Counted from the first letter of the stretch, positions 10,734-23,102 are shown. The stretch: 64,000 nucleotides of DNA from Meconema thalassinum (GCA_946902985.2 OX336388.2:1508730545-1508794544), one strand, 5' to 3'. Numbers and translations are program-made. Notes: generated by a model from the sequence alone, not told the origin.

Positions 10734-12056
10734 TTACATGAAGATTATTGTGTAGGTGTTTTATTCAAACCTCAATCGCTAGATTAGGACGCAAGAAATA
10801 AAAGCGGGATTTTAAAATTACGCTCAGCCGCCATCTTCTGGTTATGAAAATAATTTAAATGAATTAGATGCCAGTCGATTAAAATTTGTCTGAGCATATA
10901 CCGTATCAAGTTTCACTGCGCTCGGATGGTTAAAACGCAAGCAACGTCCATTTGAATATTCAAATTTCGCGTCGCCGCCATGGTGGATTTGTGCTCGCCA
11001 GGTTATAGAACGTCCATAGGTGAACTTATGCTTATAGCTTATAGCCTCTTACAAAATTTCAGTTTGATTGCTGTAGTAGATTAATAGATATTGAGAACCG
11101 TCTAAATATTTTGGATGGTCGCCATGTTGGATTTTAATATTATGTAGGTCATAGAGTTATGTACTATTAGATGATGATTATTGTGTAGGCTACGTTCATT
11201 TTGCAAATGTTGATTTCGATCGCATGATTAGAACACAAGAAATAAAAAATTAATATTCGAAATTCGCACAGCCACCATCTTGAGGTTACGTAAACAACTG
11301 ATTAAAATTAGATACCAGTGCATTACAATGTGTATAAACATTTTCTGTATGAAGTTTTATTGCGTTTGGATCATTAATTCGCGAGAAAATGCTATTTAAA
11401 CTTTCAAATTCGCTTGAACGCCATGTTCGTTTTGTAGTTAACCGGTTTTTGAAAGTCCCTTAGATAAACTACCAGTAGTGCCCTTTATCTCCTTACAAAA
11501 GTTCATTGTGATACCGGTAATAGTTTCAGAGATATAGAATACCGATGAAATATTTCGCACAGCCGCCATCTTGAGGTTATGTAAACAATTGAACGAAGTT
11601 AGATGTCGGTGCATTACAATGTGTATAAACATATACTGTACCAAGTTTCATTGCGTTTGGTCAGTTAAATCGCGAGAAACGTCTATTTAAAAGTCGCAAT
11701 TTTGCTTGGTCGCCATGTTGGTTTTGTAGCTGCCAGGTTTTCAAAAGTTAACTTCTTGTAGTCCCCTTTATCATCACCGTACAAATTTCCAGGTTGATAT
11801 CGGTAATAGTTTCGGAGATATTGAATGTTGGTGAATTATTTCGCACAGCCGCCATGTTGGATTGGAGAGACGTAACAAAATTTGAAGGGCACGGTCGGGG
11901 TCGCCCGGAATAGTGCTATGAATTGAAATCGCTCCAGCCGTTTAGAAGTTATTAATGGGGGACACACAAAAATTGATCACACACACACGCACACACAGAC
12001 ACACGGACAAAAAGTGATCTCATAAGCCAATTTTCTCTTAAATGAAAATAGGCTAA

Positions 12057-12399
12057 GAAAGTATAAGTTCAAGATAGTAGAATGTCTTGAGTCAACTCAT
12101 TCAAAATGTAAAAAAATAAAAAATCGTCAAATAATATGATATTAATAATAACAGTAATATCGTATGGCCTCGGTTGCCGGGCGCAAGCCTTGTTATTTGA
12201 CGCCCAGAGAGCAACTAGCATGTCAAATTTTTGTCATTCCTTGGAGCAATATGAAAGTCAAGGAGGTAAGATATCTAAGCTCGTTGACAATATAGCGCTT
12301 TCTAGTAGAGAAAAGTGGAACTTTGTGTTGGTGGAAAATCCCGAGATTAATTTTGCCATTATGAACACGGCCTACTGAATTCAAATGGGTTCTTTAACA
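12057..12399. other. Spacer between A2 and the transposon pseudogene
   Basis: An 80-codon plus-strand frame (12136-12378) has no recognisable domain. The segment around 12170-12215 resembles a multi-copy insect repeat I have a vague memory of, so it may belong to the adjacent transposon relic. Confidence 0.3.
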
Positions 12400-13690
12400 T
12401 GCCTACAACGTATGACTCGCGTGCCGAGAATTTCATCGAGTGTGATTTTTGTTTTGCCCCGGGCATCTTTCAGAGAATAAGTAGCCTACAACACATTTAT
12501 AGTATCCGTTACAACTCTCTCTATGTATTTACAGAGCATTGAACAGACTTCATTTTCTCCTTTATTTGCGTCACCTTCATGGTATGAGAACATTTTTGAT
12601 TCGTTAATTTTAAGATTGTACACTCCAAAACAACGAACCCAAAGCTGCCGTAAATAAAATACATCCTGAGCAGGAAGACGAGGAAGGGGTAAATTCTGCA
12701 TATCATCGAAACTGATAGCTATGATGTCATCTCGCTCTTTACACAAGTGACTGATTTCCTTCAACTTGGAATAAAACATTTTGTCAGCCATTTATGTGCC
12801 ATTAATTCAGGAACTGCAGTAACTTACGCTCTTCTGATTCTGATAATGAAGGAGATTTTATTTTCACAGCCAGTTCTTCACATACGATACATGTGTCAAC
12901 TTGCGGCCTTCCGAAACGTAATTTAAAATTTTCCTAAACATGGCGGAGATGAAACTAATATATTACATGAACCCCAGGGTTTGTATCGGTGAACATGGCA
13001 TACATTCTATTCACGTCTAATCTGGCATCTACTGTAGATACAGAAGTCGCTTTCCACCATAATGTGTACACCTCGTGGGGAACAAATCAATATGTTGATG
13101 TATTTTCTGGCATACATTTCCAGGAACTACGTTTGGTTCTGGATGAAGGCCTAGTCTATCGTTTGGAGACTATCCTTGCAACAATAACGGGCATAAACGA
13201 CGGACCCATTCGTCTGTAATTCCGTGAAATGACATGAATGCTTCCTTACAAACATGCACCTTAATGGATCCATTCATGACTAATGAAAATTACTATATCC
13301 AACTTTTGAGATTATCCTTCCTAGGTCTACGTTTCCTTATGTACCCCTTCTCAACTGCTGTATGTATAATGTCCTGTTCATTTTTAGTCGCAAATTCATT
13401 GAGGCGATGAAGTGCATATGTTTGCTCTTCATGTGCTAACTTAGAAAAGCACTTCATACCACAGTTGCAGTTTGGGTCAGTAGTTCTCCTTTCGACAAAC
13501 CTTCCCCCGCCAATTAACATGCTCCTCAACTCTTACCTTCGCTGTGCGGATGCATTCCTTTCGTATGTTTCAGGATTTCTTCCCCTTTTCTTCACTTGGT
13601 TCCCATTATGGCTGTCTGTTTCACAGCTACTTGACATTTCCACCTAGAAAACTGATGCACGTTACTTTTCGAACACAGAACTCGGTAAAC
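12400..13690 (-). pseudogene. Degenerate transposon protein gene, DUF7869-type family
   Basis: Minus-strand pieces in the right order match a multi-copy insect/invertebrate transposon protein. First, near 13530-13600, a fragment with AKVRVEEHVNWRGKV. Then at 13293-13529 CNCGMKCFSKLAHEEQ. Then VHVCKEAFMSFHGIT (about 13220-13270). Then FGRPQVDTCIVCEELAVK (about 12875-12925). Then at 12486-12791 IISFDDMQNLPLP-like and FYLRQLWV with YHEGDANKGENEV. Finally LFSERCPGQNKNHT near 12432-12480 in another frame. At least four frameshifts or stops separate them. The family usually shows SDGCxGQN in the last block; here it reads SERCPGQN. The product is probably transposase-like, but its catalytic role is inference. 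Confidence 0.75.
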
Positions 13691-13791
13691 TTACGATTTA
13701 AAGGAAGAACTGGGGCGATCCCGTAGAGCGCAGCTCGTGTGCTTCGGACATTCCTGCTTTACAGCGCTTAGAACTCGCACTGCATTGAGTG

Positions 13792-13976
13792 CAGAAACTA
13801 TATGAGTCACTGACCAATGTTGTTTCTGCTCTCAGCCTGGAATCGTGTAGCCTGTATTGCATACAAGGAGCAACGTGACAGATGTACTATTTGCACACGA
13901 CGTGTAACTACCCTCATAGAATGTCACCATAGTCCTAACTCAATTTCACAAAAAGGTTGACTCATGCAGTTTTTGC
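13792..13976. mobile_element. Small MITE-like inverted-repeat element, copy 2
   Basis: Left GCAGAAACTATATGAGTCAC (13792-13811) is the inverse of right TTGACTCATGCAGTTTTTGC (13957-13976). It is the same family as 6007-6206 and, like it, touches family A sequence. Confidence 0.6.
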
Positions 13977-15879
13977 AATCAGCAACTCAATTGAAATCCA
14001 TTGACTTCTAATCGTTTTAACTTGTATTCATAACTGCAAGATGGCGGCTGTGCGAAATTTTTTATCTCGTTTTAGCCTACTTTCGATTGATGCAAAAAAT
14101 GAAAGTAGACTTATGAGATCAACACAGGGCGAAAAATTGTGTGTCTGTCTGTGTGTGTGTGTGTGTGTGTGTGTGAGTCGGTGTGTGTGTGTGGGTGTTT
14201 GAGTATGTGTACTCTGAATGTCTGTCCTCCCCTATCAATTCAAACACGGTGAAACCGAATTGAACGAAATTAGGTACAGAGGTAGCACTAGCACAGGGCA
14301 CCTCAGCGTCATGTTTTATATCGCCGCCATCTTGACGGAAACGTAATGGCGGCCACCCAAATGTTCAAAGCTTAAATCAAATTACGACTAACCTAATCAT
14401 CCGCTCTCTACCAAATTTTGCAACAAGATACCTTTACGTGGGGGGGGGGGGGGGCTTCTTTTGAGCAAACTACAAGGTCATCAGCCCAATAATTTGTGGA
14501 TGGCCGCCATGTTTGTGTGCAAATCGATTCCCCCTATTAATTCAAACACGGTGAAACCGAATGGAATGAAATTTGGTACAGAGGTAGCACAATCAATGGG
14601 CACATCAGTGTCATGTTTTATATTGCCGCCATCTTGATGGAAACGTAATGGCGGCCACCCAAATGTTCAAAGCTTAAATCAAATTACGACTAACCTAATC
14701 ATCCGCTCTCTACCAAATTTTATGTGGTGGGCATCCTTTGACTAAACTACAAGTCATCAGCGCAATAGTTTGCGGATGGCCGCCATGTTTGTGTGCAAAT
14801 CGATTCCCCCCTATTAATTCAAACACGGTGAAACCGAACGGAACAAAATTTGGTACAGAGGTAGTACTTGCAAAGGGCACCTCAGTGTCAGCTTTTATAT
14901 CGCGGCCATCTTGACGAAAACGTAATGGCGGCCACCCAAATGTTAAAAGCTTAAATCAAATTACGACCAACCTAATCATCTGATCCAAACCGGTTATTGC
15001 AACATTATACCTTTAAGTATGTAGAATCTTTTGACCAAACTAATAGGTCATCAGTCGAATAATTTGCGGATGTCGGCCATGTATGTGTGCAAATGGATTC
15101 CCCCTATCTATTCATAAACGGTGAAACCGAATTGAACGAAATTTGGGTCGTAGGTAGCACTAGCAAAGGGCACCTCAGGGTCATGTTTTATATTGCCGCC
15201 ATCTTGACGGAAACGGAATGGCGGCCACCCAAATGTTAAAATCTTAAATCAAATTACGACCAACCTAATTATTTGATCTCTACCAAATTTTGCAACAACA
15301 TACCTATTTGTGGGAAGCATCTTTTGACTGAACTACAAGGTCATTAGCCAAATAGTGTGCAGATAGCGGCCATGTATGTGTGCAAATCGATTCACCATAT
15401 CAATTTAAACACGGTAAAACCGAAGTGAATGAAATTTTGTACAGATGTAGCACTAGCAAAGGGCACCTCATATTCATTTTTAATATCCGTATAACACGTT
15501 GTATTTCCACAAGCTACTGCAACCGACATTCAATTATACTCCTTGAAAAGGACAAAGAGTTATAACAATACCCCTGGATTTAGGAGAAAGTAGGCTATAT
15601 GTTCTTTACTGAACATCTTGTTTATTATTTATTTTGACCTAATCATGCGATCGAAGTTTGAATAATACACCTACGCAACAATATCCATGTAATAGTACAT
15701 AACTCTATGGCCTAAATGTATAGAATTGCAACATGGCGACCTTCCAAAATATTTAGACGGTTCTCAATATCTACGAATCTATTAAAGCAATCAAACTGAT
15801 GTTTTGAATGTTGGTAGAGGCAATTAACATAAGTAGGGTATATGAAAATAGACTATTTAGACCTACACGTATCTACTTG
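13977..15879 (+). mobile_element. Family A Helentron-like element, copy A3 (5' truncated), containing B1
   Basis: Before B1 the sequence follows family A up to a GCAAGATGGCGGCTGTGCG module and TATCTCGTT. After B1 it resumes at TTATT...CCTAATCATGCGATCGAAG and continues to the 3' end GAAAATAGACTATTTAG...CTACTTG (15876-15879). This is the normal family order, so B1 interrupts A3. The 5' half of A3 is missing. Confidence 0.8.
14070..15620 (+). mobile_element. Family B Helentron-like element, copy B1, nested in A3
   Basis: The 5' end is TTAGCCTACTTTCG with the complementary GAAAGTAGACTTATGAGATC at 14110-14120 and a TG tract (14147-14200). There are five tandem registers of the internal unit (ATTCAAACACGG-type anchors at 14238, 14540, 14817, 15110 and 15403). 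The 3' end GAAAGTAGGCTATATGTTC...GAACATCTTG closes at 15620. GAAAGTAGGCT is the inverse of the 5' AGCCTACTTTC, i.e. subterminal inverted repeats. It is inserted in a T run of A3 with no duplication beyond T. Confidence 0.9.
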
Positions 15880-16660
15880 TTTAATAATGTTCACAAAACA
15901 TTTAAATGGAGGAGAAAAGAATATAATACGAATCAGTTCAAGGAAAACATGGAATTAGATCGTGGAAAGCAGGCATACTACACTTGCATCTGCATCACCA
16001 CTGCGCTCATTTCCACCAGTTTGTCACTTGATAATCCCTGAATCTCATCAAAACTGTCTTCAGTACCAGTGTACGACTTGTCTTAATATCCTAAAATTGT
16101 AGCCACATTTCTATAGTACGAGCCCGATATTTCACTGTTTAGGTATTCATTTCCGGTTCCAGTTGCTTCCACCTACCGTAATTCAATCTAAACGTTGCGG
16201 AATATATTCTAAACACTACGCAAGGCTAAGGTAATAGCGCTGAATGTTCCAGAAAAAACACTGTAAGGGATAATTCAGGAAGTTACCTTGACATGTCGAA
16301 GTTGTATGCTTTGCCACACCTTCCTCGTGGCGTGGCCTTCCAACAAGATGGTGCGCAATAGCATTATGCGAATATTGTGAGAAACTTACTTGATCGTAAT
16401 TTTTCAGGCCACTGAATTGGGAGAGGTAGTCTTCCGACATTAGCCTATGTCACTTAATTTTTCCCGTTAGGTTTTGTCAAGAATTCAGGTATACCAAACA
16501 CCAGTTTGTGATCTAGCCTACCAGATCTACGCCATCGCAATCGAGCAGCCATTTGCAAATGTTGCTCCTGAAATGCTGCAAAACTCATGAAGAGAGGTGG
16601 AAAAAAGATTCGACGGTAACTATCAGATAACTAATGGTGCGCATATCGAGGTGTGTTAAG
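15880..16660. other. Unassigned spacer
   Basis: Short open frames only (for example 16216-16440 minus). No repeat ends or domains recognised. Confidence 0.35.
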
Positions 16661-16665
16661 TAATT

Positions 16666-17350
16666 AATAGTACATTATGCAACGAGCCTATAATGGCTAT
16701 AATTAAGACACGAGTATTTTTTATAAAACGAGCGTATGCGAGTTTTATAATTTCCATACGAGTGTCTTAATTACCATTATAGGCGAGTTGCATACGACTG
16801 TTTATGTTCGACGATAATTATAACTTTATTATATGTTTTAACATAAATATTCATAAATATCTGTTGAGGGTCAGCTACTGGAATTTTGTGATCGCAGAGC
16901 GAGCGTTGGGTGTTATATCTTTGTCTTTCAAGAGCTTTGAACGGCCGACGCATGCGCTCTGTGGGCTTGCAATGCCATATGCAGCCATATGTTTACATCA
17001 GCCGTCCCTCAGTAATATTGTCACCGCAGTCATTTGAAGACAATGCGCTGTGTAGAAATTAGTGTTGGTGATTTTAAGGTACAGTGCTATTTCTTGTCTC
17101 ATATTCGCCAGTTTATTTACGCGAACATATGGACGATGAGTATTCCATGTCGGTAATTTATTATAGTTCGATGTTGTGTTTATGTCCGACATGTTGGATT
17201 TTGAGCGCATGCGCGAAGTTATCGTTACTTAATTGGTCAATGAACGAGCTCTGATTGGCTGGAGAAACAGTTTCATAATGGAAAACAGTGTTATAATGAC
17301 CATCATTATGATACAGTTATCTGACACATAATAGTGAGGGTCGAACATAA
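16666..17350. repeat. Repeat E, copy 1 (palindromic linker followed by body)
   Basis: A linker (16666-16801) is followed by a body of about 549 bp (16802-17350) that begins TTATGTTCGAC and ends GTCGAACATAA, i.e. 11-bp terminal inverted repeats. The same sequence recurs at 35677-36379 with only a handful of differences that I can see by eye, but in rotated order. An identical 70-codon minus-strand frame occurs in both bodies. It has no recognisable domain and is explained by the recent duplication. Confidence 0.85.
16679..16797. repeat. Large imperfect palindrome in the repeat E linker
   Basis: The left arm contains CCTATAATGG and TAATTAAGACACGAGTAT; the right arm contains ATACGAGTGTCTTAATTA and CCATTATAGG. 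An inner stem TTATAAAACGAGC / GCGAGTTTTATAA forms the tip. The whole could extrude as a cruciform of about 120 bp. The same palindrome lies at about 36194-36312. Confidence 0.85.
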
Positions 17351-18719
17351 AACATGTTGAGCGTTTCTACTTGTAGAAATAAATTGCCAATAATAATATC
17401 TCTGTTACTTTTCAAGATATTAATCTTCGTTTTCTTACGCATCCCAGCCGGACACACTGTACAGAATTAACAGCATCGAATTCGACGAACACCTTTGATT
17501 CAATGGGTGGTAGTCTTGGGCATTTGTTTACCTTCTGAATACAATATCAAACAAAATTTATATTACAATAGCATAACAGTTGGCCTGTTTGCCATCTCTG
17601 GATGAATACAGTACATTTGCATTTGTCTGTTGGCACAGGCTAGAGTATCACCGATGTCTCAGTCTCACTCATGGCTGTGATTATATGGAAGCTACTGAGG
17701 TAAGGGTGGTGCTTAGTAATGACATTCAGGGCACAGTCAGTGCTTGTGGATGCTATGAAAGGTTCTACTCATAGGGTTAGTACTGCTGTTCTGACTTAGT
17801 GAGGAAAGCAATAGCAAACTACCTCACAACTCATCTTGCCTAGTACGCCTCGATATAGTGATGCCTTGGGTTTTTGTGGGTATCTACCCACATAACAAAA
17901 CGGCGTTACTTTTTGAGGATCAAACCAGCCTTCGAGCTGACTACCTAACAGACAGACAGAACAGTAGGTCATTGATGGCATGATCTTGTGCCAATCATAC
18001 ACAATTATGCAGAGCATAGTGAATAGAATATTCCGGCCAGATGAAGTAAAGTTACATAAATCATTAATTCTCTTCAGCTACGTGTTACGTCATAGGTTAT
18101 GTTATGTATTGCTATTTGATTAACGAAATGAAAAATTGTGACCATGGATGACGTCACTTTAGATAAAAGACGATCACCTTACAATGCCAACTTTCAAGTT
18201 TCATTACATGTGTCTCCAAACATGGTGACATTGAAGCATGAGTGGCGGAGATACTGGATCAAACTCTTGGTCAACCAAACAGTAAGTAAATTTCTATAAA
18301 TCATGCTTTTTATGGTGGAAGACAAGTGGAATAGTTTTATTGGTAACTTATTTAAATCTGTAGTGAACTATTGTCTGTGAGAGTGCTAGTCCCATGTCCT
18401 TGCTTCATACTTGTCAGTCTGTGCTTCGCGCCCCTAGTTAATTGATTCCAATCGCCAATGCTGTTTCAGTGCATGCACGAAACACAAAGTTGGTTTGCGA
18501 ATTAAGATCCCAGTTCACAATTAAAGACAGACATGAAAAAACTCCAAAGTTAAGCAATAATGAACGTGGTCAGTACTTGAATGGGTTACCAGTTCTGGAA
18601 AGACGTACTGTTGGCACAGGAAGAAAAGGAAGAGTGATATGGAACTGTCCACCCTACTATAAATTCCGGCTCAGCAACACTTACTCCGTGATCTCACCCC
18701 CTCTAAAGCTTTAACGCGG
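17351..18719. other. Spacer with a possible SINE-like segment
   Basis: The stretch 17560-18060 contains phrases such as GAGGAAAGCAATAGCAAACT and CACAACTCATCTTGCC that resemble a dispersed insect SINE-type repeat, but I cannot place its ends. No coding domain was recognised. An open frame at 18442-18714 is unassigned. Confidence 0.35.
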
Positions 18720-19228
18720 TTTCAGTGGCGTAGTCGGTAGCATGCTGAGCTTCTTTGTTCAAGATCGCGGGGTCAAACCCGGTCGAAGTCGTCGTATTTG
18801 AGCGTTTAAAATCCCTCAGCATGCTTTCTTTTGGAGGGGAAGTATGGCCGGCGAGCCCGTGTCAGATTTATGGCATGTAAAAGAACATTGCACTAACTAT
18901 ACTTGTTTGAAGCAAAAATTTGCAGGTTTGATTTTATAACGCTCTATCAGTTCCAACGTTCGTCACCAAGTGCTGGTTGCGATAGCATTCAGTAGCCAAG
19001 TTCGCATCTGGGAGTCGTGGACGGTAGCATTTGGTAGCAAAAGTAGGAACTACTTTAAAATCGATCGTCTGCAGTCGTTACCTGAATCACAGATAACACA
19101 CACTAATACAGCCATCACAATTAACACCGGTTATCAGACAAATTCTACACACACCCAAACTACACGGGGCTACATGACCGCTTTGTCGCAGCCCCTAAAC
19201 TAAGTAACCAATCAACCAACCAGGTATT
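18720..19228 (+). mobile_element. tRNA-derived SINE with (AACC)n tail, copy S1
   Basis: The head has a tRNA-like A box in GGCGTAGTCGGTAGCATGC and a B box in GGGGTCAAACCCGG (near 18768-18781). The body contains TTCCAACGTTCG and AAAGTAGGAACTAC, then a second module (AACACCGGTTATCAGAC, TACACGGGGCTACATGACC) and a tail of AACC/AATC repeats. Related minus-strand copies lie at 62755-63076 and 43386-43900. RNA polymerase III transcription is expected for the class. Confidence 0.8.
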
Positions 19229-19287
19229 TTTAGCCTATTTTCAATTTTGAAAAAAATAGGCTTATGAGATCACCTTTTGTCCGTGTG

Positions 19288-19321
<34 letters not shown>

Positions 19322-20764
19322 ATTCGTGTGTGTGTGTCCCCCTAATAAAATCTAAACGGCAGGAGCGATTTCAATGAAACTCGGAAAGTTCATAGCACTA
19401 TTCCCGGCGACCTCGACCGTGCCCTTCAAATTTTGTTACGACTCACCAATCCAACATGGCGGCTGTGCGAAATATTTCTCCAGCATTCAATATCCCTGAA
19501 ACTATTACCGATATTACCCTGACATTTTCTATGGTGATAGAGGCAACTACTATAAGTTCACTTATGTGACTTTTGAAAACCTGGTAACTACAAAACCAAC
19601 ATGGCGGCCAAGCGAATTTGCGACTTTTAAATAGACGTTTCTCGCGATTTGACCAACCAAACGCAATGAAACTTGGTACAGTATATGTTTATATACATTG
19701 TAATGCACCGACATCTAACTTCGTTCAATTATTTACATAATCACAAGATGGCGGATGTGCGAAATATTTCACCGGCATTCTATATCTCTCAAACTATTAG
19801 CGGTATCTCCCTAAAATTTTTTACGGAGATAAAGGGCACTACTGGAAGTCCATCTATAAGATTTTCAAAAACCGGTTAACTACAAAACGAACATGGCGGC
19901 CAAGCGAATTTGAAAATTTTAAATAGACCTTTCTCGCGATTTAATGTCCCAAGCGCACCGAAACCTGGTACAGGAAATATTTATACACATTGTAATCCAC
20001 TGGTATCTAATTTAGTTCAATTGTTTACATTACCTCAAGATGGCGGCAGTGCGAATTTTAAAATTAAGTTTTTATTTCTTGTGATGTAGTCATGCGATCG
20101 AAGTGAAAGTTTGAATAATGAACCTACGCAATAATTTTCCTTTAATGGTACATGACTCTATGACCTATACATTTAACAATCCAACATGGCGACCATCCGA
20201 AATATTTAGACGATACTGAATATCTACGAATCTATTTTAGCAATCAAACTAAATTTTTTAATGTTCATAGGGGCTATGAACTTAAGTTCACCTATAGGAT
20301 TTTAAATAACCTGGTGATCACAAATCCAACATGGCGGTGACGCGAATTATAAATATTCACATGGACGTTTCTCGCAATTTAACCATCCGCGTGCAGTGAA
20401 ACTTGGTACAGTAAAACTTTATCCGAATGTTAATCCACTGGCATCTAATTTATTTCAATTGTTTCCATAACCTCAAGATGGCAGCTGTGAAAATTTTTTA
20501 AATCTCCTTGTTTTTTCTTGTGTCCTAATTATGCGATTGAAGTTTGAATACTACACGTTCACAATAATCTGCATGTAACAGTACATAACTCTAGGACCTA
20601 CATATATAAAATCCACAATGGCGACCATCCGAAATATTTAGTCGGTTCGCAATATCTACGAATCTATTACAGCAATCAAACTGAAATTGTGTATGTTGAT
20701 AGTGGCAATTAACATAAGTAGGATATATGAAAATAGGCTGTATAGTTCTTCACGGAACTACTTG
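19229..20764 (+). mobile_element. Family A Helentron-like element, copy A4 (near complete)
   Basis: Starts TTTTAGCCTATTTTC with AAAATAGGCTTATGAGATC, then TG-rich 19285-19340, then alternating modules of about 250-290 bp with ATGGCGGC boxes (exact CAAGATGGCGGC at 20036-20047). It ends ATATATGAAAATAGGCTGTA, hairpin TAGTTC/GAACTA, and CTTG (20761-20764). It is inserted immediately after the AACC tail of S1. It is the best reference copy of family A in this window. Confidence 0.9.
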
Positions 20765-21094
20765 TTTGATTAATGCAATTGGCTAGTCATTTCAATGTCG
20801 TCATATACTTAGGGCAATCAAGAAAATAATATACACAGTTATATCAGGTACATTTACTTTTACAGACTAAGTACAATACACAGGTTCTCCACTCGAATTT
20901 TCAACGTAGTCACTCAAACTCTGTGAACTTTGGTTTGAGCATTTTACAAGTGACTCGGTTCATTGACGATGGTAAACCACTCCTAGGTTCTAAAGTCATC
21001 TGGAAAATGCTCTTTGAAATTATTCGTAATTGATTTTCTTTGTCCATCGAATTGTTCTTTCAGCTTGTCAAACATGGAAAATCGGAACCGTATG
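20765..21094. other. Unassigned spacer
   Basis: AT-rich, no repeat ends or domains recognised. Confidence 0.35.
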
Positions 21095-21440
21095 CTGGAT
21101 GCTACCAGCCATGGTAACCCAGAGCACTAACGCGCTACCTCGTGTCTCGCTGGTATCGGGAGAGTGTGGGATCGAATCTCACCTCTGCTGCCATGAAAAG
21201 GTTTTCCCGTGGTTTCCCATTTTCACCCCCTGACAAATGCCGGGATAGTTTCTTTCAACAGGTACACGGCCAACTTCCTTCCAAAATCCCTTCCCTAACC
21301 CTTTCTTTATTAGACCCCAAGTTAGCAGTCGCCTGTCACTATCCCGAGTTGGATCTGTTGACAAAGTGTGTTCAGTTTGTGCCTTGTGGTGGTAGAGGAA
21401 TGATCCCTTGCAGAGTCCTTGGGTGAAGACGAGCTTGGTG
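21095..21440 (+). mobile_element. tRNA-derived SINE
   Basis: The head contains GGGATCGAATCTCACC (about 21169-21184) as a B-box-like segment. It is followed by AAAAGGTTTTCCCGTGGTTT and a conserved-looking body with ATGCCGGGATAG, the same central phrase seen in the SINE at 53985-54309. Exact ends and target duplications are not resolved. Confidence 0.55.
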
Positions 21441-21982
21441 GATAAGCAATTCAATCTTGGAACGGTCGCACTGAGCCTACCAGGCTTACTGCTTTCTTTT
21501 TCTTTTGTTTACAAGGAAACGCTTTTTGCATGAACATGCAGAGCGCTAGTACCTTCCTATTCCCCCCTTCCAAACACACATTAACAATGCTATTGCAACA
21601 CTCAGCTCCGTTCTGGACGTTGTTGTGTCGAGTAGAATTTACTATGCTCCTGTGAGACTCGGCGTGACCTATATTGTAACTCAGTTAGGTGTCATTACTC
21701 TTTTGTTTTATAATTATTTTTGCCTGAGTTATCAATATTGAAACTTCAATAACTTAAGATTCTTCACAACTTTGTAGAAATGGGTCGTACATTTATTGCA
21801 TTTCTTTTACTTCTTTTCAGTAATGGCATCTAAGAAACTGAAATACAATTTTTGAGAACCCAAATGATTTGCCAGGGGTCCAGAAGCACTTGATTGAACC
21901 TGAATATGAGAGTATTTACTAAACAAATATTTGCTGAACGTAATATGATGTGAATAAAACCATTATCGTGTTGGAAGCCATT
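21441..21982. other. Unassigned spacer
   Basis: No recognised gene or repeat. Confidence 0.3.
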
Positions 21983-22796
21983 TTTAGCCTATTTTCATTT
22001 CTTGAAAAAAAAAAAATAGATTTATAAGAGCACCTTTTGTCCATGTGTGTGTTTGTGTGCGTGTGTGAGTATGTCCCCCTCTAATAAATTCTAAACGGCT
22101 AGAGCGAATTCAATGAAACTCAGTAAGATAAGAACAAAATTTTGGCCGATCACGACCGTGCCTTTCACATTTTATTACGTCTCACTAATCCAACAAGGTG
22201 CCTGTGCAAAATATTTCACCAGCGTTCAATATCTACGAAACTATTACCGATATCACCCTGAAATTTTGTACGGTGATAAAGGGCACTACTAAAAGTTCAT
22301 CTATGTAACTTTCAAAAATCTGTAAAGTACAAAACGAACATGGTGGCCAAGCAAATTTGAAACATTCTAATAGTCTTTTCTCGCCATTTAACCATCTGAG
22401 CGCAGAGAAATATGGTACAGTAAATGTTTGTACATATTGTAATGCTCTGGCATCCAATTTAGTTCAATTGTTTACATAACCTCTAGATGGCGGCTGTGTG
22501 AAATTTTAAAATTAAGTTTTCATTCTCGTGTCGTTATCATTCGATCGAAGTGAAAGTTTTTATAATGAACCTACTCAATAATTTCCTTGCATGGTACATA
22601 ACTCTATGACCTATAAATATAGCAATCCAACAAGGCGACCATCTGAAATATTTTGACGGTTCTCATTATCTGTGTTTGAGTCTACAGTCTTTTGACTGGT
22701 TTGATGCAGCCCTCCATGCCTCCCTGCCCTGAGCTAATCGTTTCATCTCTACATAGCTACTACACCCTACATCCGAGGCAATCTGTTTAACATATT

Positions 22797-23102
22797 CTAA
22801 CCTTGGTCTACCCCTACAGTTCTTGTCCTCGACCCTTCCTCCATAACTAAGCTTGCTATTCCTGGGTGTCTTAGTATGTGGCCTACCAACCTATCTCTTC
22901 TCTTCATTAGCAGTCGCCAGAAACATCTCTCTTCTTCCACTAGTCTTAATACCTCTTCGTTTGTAACCCTATCTACCCATCTGATCTTCATCATTCTCCT
23001 GTAACACCACATTGCAAACGCTTCAATTCTCCTCTTTTCTGCTGCACCAATAGCCCAAGTTTCACTTCCATAGAGTGCCAAGCTCCAGACAAAAGCCTTC
23101 AA
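22797..23102 (-). pseudogene. RTE LINE: C-terminal region of reverse transcriptase protein
   Basis: The frame contains ALYGSETWAIGAAEKRRIEA, AFAMWCYRRMMKIRWVDRV and LVGHILRHPG, the diagnostic post-RT segment of RTE/BovB-type proteins. It ends shortly after and lacks the usual RGRPR tail. It belongs to the same insertion as 23410-24962 but is in a different frame from the RT core. Confidence 0.9.

Larger units (their letters stand above)
6350..12056 (-). mobile_element. Family A Helentron-like element, copy A2, interrupted by Helitron C3
   Basis: On the minus strand the 5' end TTAGCCTATTTTC lies at about 12056, followed by the paired AATTGGCTTATGAGATCAC, a TG-rich tract, repeated ATGGCGGC modules, and a 3' end with ATGAAAATAGGCTA and a hairpin before CTTG (6350-6353). 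Excluding C3 (6536-10733), the element is about 1.5 kb. Reading across C3 restores the uninterrupted family sequence found in other A copies. It is non-coding and non-autonomous. Confidence 0.88.

Noticed and set aside
5130..12056. Oppositely oriented A1 and A2 as one large palindromic element
   Set aside because: Each copy has its own family A terminus (5' end for A1, both ends for A2) and they are separated by a MITE and unrelated sequence, so independent insertions are simpler.
14119..14301. His/Thr-rich ORFs in TG tracts (also 49574-49819 and 56175-56471)
   Set aside because: They are translations of the (TG)n tracts at the 5' ends of family B elements, not genes.
16998..17210. Identical 70-codon minus-strand ORF here and at 35830-36042, as a conserved small protein
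   Set aside because: Identity is explained by recent duplication of repeat E as a whole. The third, diverged E copy does not preserve the frame as far as I can follow it, and no domain is recognisable.
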